9,657 nucleotides of DNA from Robiginitomaculum sp. (GTDB lineage: Bacteria > Pseudomonadota > Alphaproteobacteria > Caulobacterales > Maricaulaceae). A program made the position numbers and the translations under genes. Positions 7,051 through 9,657 of this stretch are shown piece by piece. Where the stretch lies: assembly GCA_021647375.1 (NCBI GenBank), contig JAKIUV010000093.1, positions 1 to 9,657 of the forward strand, in the 5' to 3' direction. The notes under the pieces were generated by a model that was not told the DNA's origin, ran no database searches, and saw only the letters and a list, made by a program, of their open reading frames with translations. Within the stretch, counting starts at the first letter, position 1. Each line of letters begins with the position of its first letter.

Positions 7051-7136
7051 GGGGGTATGCAGGTTTTTGTCATGGCCTGGCCGGTCACCGTCAGCAGGGA
7101 GAAAGGCTCCCGTAAATTAGCTGGCATTAAATGGAG
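7051..7136 (+). promoter_or_regulatory. DUF736 leader region, duplicated upstream of both copies
   Basis: The 90 bases before the DUF736 start share blocks with the region before the pseudogene, notably ATGCAGGNTTTTGTCATGG and a CAGCAGGGAGA block. The intact copy can form a small hairpin, GGGAG (7097-7101), AAAGG, CTCCC (7107-7111); the pseudogene copy has lost the right half. GGAG at 7133-7136 is the ribosome-binding site, 8 bases before the ATG at 7145. Whether the leader is regulatory is unknown. Confidence 0.4.
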
Positions 7137-7144
7137 ACTAAAAA

Positions 7145-7468
7145 ATGGCACAAGCACTAGGATATGTAAGCCAAAGCAAAGACGGTAATTTTGAAGGAAC
7201 TCTGGCTCTCGGCCTGAAATCCCGCATCAGCATCGTCGCAAACGACAACAAAACGGCGGATAAACAGCCAGACTTTCGGGTGTTTACCAATGACGGCGCG
7301 GAGATTGGCGGCGGCTGGAACCGGGTTGGTAAGACCTCTGGCAAGCCTTATATCTCGCTCACGCTCGCCCATCCGATGATTGGCCCGCGTAAGGTTTATG
7401 CCAATCTTGGACGAGCAAACGGCAAGCCAAAAGGCGACTTCGCCATCCTCTGGAACCCAGTTGGATAG
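7145..7468 (+). CDS. DUF736 family protein
   Basis: A 107-residue protein of the DUF736 family, common in alphaproteobacterial conjugative elements near traF and relaxase genes; its biochemical role is not established. It has the family pattern: an N-terminal GYVSQSKDGNFEGTL, then ALGLKSRISIVANDN, DFRVFTNDGAEIGGGWNRVG, KPYISLTLAHPMIGPRKVYA and a C-terminal NLGRANGKPKGDFAILWNPVG region. The fold appears to be beta-rich with no signal peptide or membrane segment, consistent with a small cytoplasmic protein. GGAG upstream and a strong terminator downstream (7488-7524) make it a single-gene unit. A decayed inverted copy lies just upstream. Confidence 0.93.
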   Translation: MAQALGYVSQSKDGNFEGTLALGLKSRISIVANDNKTADKQPDFRVFTNDGAEIGGGWNRVGKTSGKPYISLTLAHPMIGPRKVYANLGRANGKPKGDFAILWNPVG

Positions 7469-7487
7469 CAAACCGCTCAAACGACAG

Positions 7488-7524
7488 CCCCCATCGGCCT
7501 TACAACCGATGGGGGTTTTCTTGT
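7488..7524 (+). terminator. Strong intrinsic terminator after DUF736
   Basis: A perfect 10-bp stem, CCCCCATCGG (7488-7497) with CCGATGGGGG (7506-7515), has an 8-base loop and is followed by TTTTCTT. It begins 19 bases after the DUF736 stop. Confidence 0.93.
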
Positions 7525-7536
7525 GTTCTTCGGCAC

Positions 7537-7550
7537 ATTGTGGCCACAAT
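7537..7550. promoter_or_regulatory. Perfect 14-bp palindrome, candidate operator
   Basis: ATTGTGGCCACAAT is its own reverse complement. It lies between the DUF736 terminator and the DUF6499/DUF2285-type gene, about 100 bases before that start. It has the size of a dimer binding site, but the binding protein is not known; the HTH-type products downstream are candidates. Confidence 0.35.
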
Positions 7551-7599
7551 CACATGCAACCTAGACGGCCAAACAACCTGAAGGGGTTTTCTTATGATT

Positions 7600-7626
7600 T
7601 TTACGATTAAAAAGAGAATTTACGAT
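7600..7626 (+). repeat. Two short direct repeats before the DUF2285-type gene
   Basis: TTTACGAT occurs at 7600-7607 and again at 7619-7626, 19 bases apart (about two helical turns), each followed by an A/T-rich run. The spacing suits a pair of same-face protein-binding sites near the promoter of the next gene. Eight-base repeats in AT-rich DNA may also be chance. Confidence 0.3.
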
Positions 7627-7652
7627 AAAGGCGCACAATTTGAGTGGGGGAA

Positions 7653-8489
7653 ATGGTTAATTTAACGCCTGTGAGGGGAAATACGGTTGCTCGTACAAAA
7701 AAGATTCTCATGTCTAATGCGGCATGGGCATGGGAGTTTTTGCGCCGCAATACGGACTACCGCTTGGACTTCACAAGGGAGTATTGGGACGGGCCAGACA
7801 TAGAACATCTTGATACGGGAACACGCCTGATTATAGGCAAAAGGCGCTATCAAAGAGCACGGGAATGGGGCCTATTATTCTTTGCCGATCCTGACCGTTC
7901 GGCCCTGGAAACAGAGGTGTTTTGGAAGCCGTCCGCATTCCCGGCAACGCTGCGGGTTAAACTTGGAGATCCGCAAATGGAAAATGTACATGGCCAACGA
8001 AATTTTGACCATGTTGCGGACAGTGTAATTTTGAGCGAATTGAGCTGCCGCCGCATCCTGTTTGACAGCATCAATCAAAGCCGACATATCGTCTTAAATG
8101 CACCGCGTTACTGGTACCAACTGTACTGCGATACACCACATCCGTTTGACGATGAGGCGGTTATTCGCTTTCGAATTGACGGCGCAAAGCATTCAGAGCA
8201 GCGCATGAAAACGGCCAGACAATTACTCGAATTGCACCGTTCGGCAGGCGGTAAACTAAGCCAAATCGGCACCCGAAAAAACGCACAAAAACTGCAAGAA
8301 GCCATTATCGCGCTAGACGTAAATAAAGCGGACGGTTCATATCGTGATATTGCAAGGTATCTGGTAGGCAATAAACAAACTGATTTGGAATGGGATAGTG
8401 GTAATTGCAGGCTCAAGGATAGGGCGCGCCGCGCTCTTGCAATGGGTAAAACATACCGCAATGGGGATTATCTAACACTGCTTGGATAA
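7653..8489 (+). CDS. DUF6499/DUF2285-type regulator-like protein
   Basis: About 278 residues. The N-terminal AWEFLRRNTDYRLDFTREYW is the marker of the DUF6499 (transcriptional-regulator-like) domain; the C-terminal half is DUF2285, with a beta-strand part (HIVLNAPRYWYQLYCD, AVIRFRIDGAKH) and a helical DNA-binding-like part (LQEAIIALDVNKADGSYRDI, ARYLVGNKQTDLEWDSGNCR, then LKDRARRALAMGKTYRNGDY). Such proteins usually lie at the regulatory edge of alphaproteobacterial ICEs, directly before an excisionase-like HTH gene, as here. The function is thought to be regulatory but is not proved. The start is uncertain: ATG 7653 has GGGGG too close, the in-frame GTG 7644 lacks a good site, and ATG 7710 would still keep the domain. 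Confidence 0.85.
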   Translation: MVNLTPVRGNTVARTKKILMSNAAWAWEFLRRNTDYRLDFTREYWDGPDIEHLDTGTRLIIGKRRYQRAREWGLLFFADPDRSALETEVFWKPSAFPATLRVKLGDPQMENVHGQRNFDHVADSVILSELSCRRILFDSINQSRHIVLNAPRYWYQLYCDTPHPFDDEAVIRFRIDGAKHSEQRMKTARQLLELHRSAGGKLSQIGTRKNAQKLQEAIIALDVNKADGSYRDIARYLVGNKQTDLEWDSGNCRLKDRARRALAMGKTYRNGDYLTLLG

Positions 8490-8630
8490 CTCCGAAATTT
8501 ACCATAATTCCAAGGGTGGCATTTTGCGTACCCCCCATTTTGCCACTCCTCAGCCCCTCAATTATGTGCCTTAATTCCTCAAACGATCTAAATTTAACAC
8601 TGTGGTTGTTAGCAAAAAGAGGAGAACGGC

Positions 8631-8846
8631 ATGACGAAGAAACGTAAAAGTCCATACTGCACACCGCAGGAAGCCGCTAAATATCTAAGACTGGAAACCA
8701 GAACGCTTAATAGCATGAGGTGGCGGGATGTTGGCCCGCGTTACCGTAAGCACGGCAACAGAGTGTTTTATCGCTATAGTGATTTGGATGCCTGGTCGGA
8801 AAATAATGATTGTGGTTCCGGGGCAAGAGCTACTGGTCATGGCTAA
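8631..8846 (+). CDS. Excisionase/AlpA-like helix-turn-helix protein
   Basis: A 71-residue protein of the HTH_17 type. The sequence SPYCTPQEAAKYLRLETRTL forms the winged HTH start, and WRDVGPRYRKHGNRVFYRYS with DLDAWSEN is the wing and last helix. Family members bind DNA as excisionases or small transcription factors; in conjugative elements of this type they sit just before a replication-initiator gene. GAGGAG at about 8620-8625 supports the ATG at 8631. The stop overlaps the start of the DUF2840 gene by 8 bases, so the two are translationally coupled. No replication initiator or ParA follows, which is unusual. Confidence 0.9.
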   Translation: MTKKRKSPYCTPQEAAKYLRLETRTLNSMRWRDVGPRYRKHGNRVFYRYSDLDAWSENNDCGSGARATGHG

Positions 8847-9279
8847 TCTGACAGCCGTTAAATGCGAGTACATTCGAGACAGAAAAAACCACCGGCTTAG
8901 GTTTGGTACACCTGCAATGAAGCTAAAGCTTCGCAGGAACCAAACACTTTGCGTGTTCAATCCGGGGCAAGTGTTTGGGTATATCCGCTGGAAGGCCAAT
9001 GAGTACGGCACGATAGACTGGCGCATTTATATCTGCCGCACCACCCTTACAGGACGAGTGACAAGGATACCGGGCATCATTCCGTGTACTGAAATCTTGC
9101 TTGCTACTCACGGAATTGTTGCCATGCAACGAATGCTAAAGCATATCGACAGCCTGGAAACGCAAACAAACGGCGCACTGGAATTGGTCACGCCCGCATA
9201 TTGGCGGCATTTGCACAATGCCCAAATTATTAAACGTCCACCTCATCCCTTTACAATTTCTGGAGAAAAATATGCTTAG
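8839..9279 (+). CDS. DUF2840 family protein
   Basis: A 146-residue protein of the DUF2840 family, known from alphaproteobacterial conjugation loci immediately upstream of the TraF-type peptidase; its function is not established. Family marks: EYIRDRKNHRLRFGTPA, LCVFNPGQVFGYIRWKANEY followed by GTIDWRIYICRT, PGIIPCTEILLATHGI, and a WRHLHN motif near the end. The open frame extends upstream to 8728, but that part overlaps the HTH gene and reads poorly; ATG 8839, in an ATGGCTAA overlap with the HTH stop, starts exactly where the family similarity starts. It overlaps the next gene's start (9272) by 8 bases, another coupled pair. Confidence 0.9.
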   Translation: MANLTAVKCEYIRDRKNHRLRFGTPAMKLKLRRNQTLCVFNPGQVFGYIRWKANEYGTIDWRIYICRTTLTGRVTRIPGIIPCTEILLATHGIVAMQRMLKHIDSLETQTNGALELVTPAYWRHLHNAQIIKRPPHPFTISGEKYA

Positions 9280-9565
9280 AAATATACTGATTGGCGCTTG
9301 CGCAACGTTGCTTGTCGTTGCGACAACCACAGAAATAAAGTTTCCTCCAAAGCCTGTTCTTCTTTATAATCCAAGCGCCAGTGCGCCTGTTGGGTGGTAC
9401 CGATTGCGCACCAAATCACCTCTAAAAATCGGCGATCAGGTAGCCGCCTATGCCCCGGATTGGGCCAGAAAACTCGCAGATGATCGTCAATATTTGCCCT
9501 ATGACTACCCCATTATTAAAACCATTTGGGCTTGTGAACGGCGGTGCAATATTCGTCCACTGTAG
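9272..9565 (+). CDS. traF: TraF-type conjugal transfer S26 peptidase, probably frameshifted
   Basis: The N-terminal 97 residues match the conjugal transfer peptidase TraF (S26 signal-peptidase fold), which in RP4 processes and cyclises the pilin at the inner membrane. An N-terminal membrane helix (NILIGACATLLVVATTT) is followed by NPSASAPVGWYRL with candidate nucleophile Ser37, PLKIGDQVAAYAPDWARKLA, and YLPYDYPIIKTIWA with candidate general base Lys83. Then the frame gives CERRCNIRPL and stops, about 75 residues short of the family. Skipping one base near 9533 yields VNGGAIFVHCSEGIV, which fits the family pattern after the lysine, but that frame also stops at 9594-9596. So it is a decayed gene or contains indel errors. 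GGAG at 9262-9265 supports ATG 9272. Confidence 0.75.
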   Translation: MLRNILIGACATLLVVATTTEIKFPPKPVLLYNPSASAPVGWYRLRTKSPLKIGDQVAAYAPDWARKLADDRQYLPYDYPIIKTIWACERRCNIRPL

Positions 9566-9657
9566 CGAGGGTATTGTGTCCTCGCGGGCGGCGTAAAAGT
9601 CGTCCACTTTAAGGTTTTTCTGTTTTAACGGGAGGACCGGGAGATTTTCACAGTGGA

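Larger units (their letters stand above)
6461..7520. repeat. Large inverted duplication containing two DUF736 units
   Basis: The left arm (about 6461-6945) and right arm (about 6988-7520) are diverged inverted copies of terminator, DUF736 gene, leader and an upstream block. The upstream block reads AGATCAGTTACAAACTATTTT at the left (6925-6945) and AAAATAGCTTGAAACTGACCT at the right (6987-7007), complementary with a few differences. The centre (about 6946-6986) carries small hairpins, for instance GGCGC-AAGA-GCGCC at 6973-6986. The right arm has about 50 extra bases between this block and the leader, or the left lost them. The similarity is far from perfect, so the duplication is old or the two copies came from different element lineages. 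Confidence 0.75.

Noticed and set aside
7057..7188. 43-codon upstream frame starting MQVFVMAWPV and overlapping the DUF736 start
   Set aside because: Its would-be ribosome-binding site is one base from the ATG, and the matching frame in the duplicated leader hits a stop after seven codons. The conserved leader DNA is a better explanation.
8516..8546. GTGGCA and TGCCAC inverted repeat between the DUF2285-type and HTH genes
   Set aside because: A 6-bp stem with a 19-base loop and no T-run is too weak to call a terminator or operator.
9639..9657. GGGAG followed by GTG at 9653 as the start of the next gene
   Set aside because: Only one codon plus two bases lie in the window, so it cannot be supported as a coding region.
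1..9657. CRISPR array, tRNA, rRNA or insertion-sequence transposase
   Set aside because: No regularly spaced repeats, no tRNA-like cloverleaf or rRNA stretch, and no transposase-like frame were seen.

Overview
The window looks like part of an integrative or conjugative element (ICE or plasmid) from an alphaproteobacterium. The evidence is a set of families that travel together in alphaproteobacterial conjugation loci: ArdA, a ParB-like leading-region protein, DUF736, a DUF6499/DUF2285-type protein, an excisionase-like HTH protein, DUF2840 and a TraF-type S26 peptidase. Species cannot be named. All assignments come from reading translations and motifs; no database search was possible.

Layout. 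(a) 1-540 is AT-rich and unlike the rest. It has the 5' end of a leftward gene running off the left edge, then a rightward open frame (119-439) with no start codon, probably a truncated gene. (b) 559-743 is a long imperfect palindrome directly upstream of ardA. (c) 774-4374 is a tight rightward operon: ardA, four small proteins of unknown function (three joined by ATGA overlaps), and a 593-aa ParB-like protein, closed by a hairpin terminator near 4409-4457. This matches the 'leading region' of conjugative DNA, which enters the recipient first and carries anti-restriction genes. (d) 4463-6462 is a cargo pair: an AraC-family regulator (leftward) and, divergently, an HSL-type alpha/beta hydrolase. 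(e) 6461-7520 is a large inverted duplication of a DUF736 gene with its leader and terminator; the left copy is a pseudogene, the right copy is intact. (f) 7644-9657 holds a DUF6499/DUF2285-type protein, an HTH/excisionase-like protein, DUF2840 and a TraF-like peptidase whose frame breaks after the catalytic lysine.

How the parts fit. The ardA operon would protect incoming DNA from type I restriction; the palindrome could be a promoter or priming site that works on single-stranded DNA. The right-hand genes are the control and maturation edge of a conjugation locus; a replication initiator and ParA, which I would expect between the HTH gene and DUF2840, are absent. The missing repA/parA, the DUF736 pseudogene and the broken traF together suggest an element that is partly decayed or rearranged, although single-base sequencing errors could explain the traF break.
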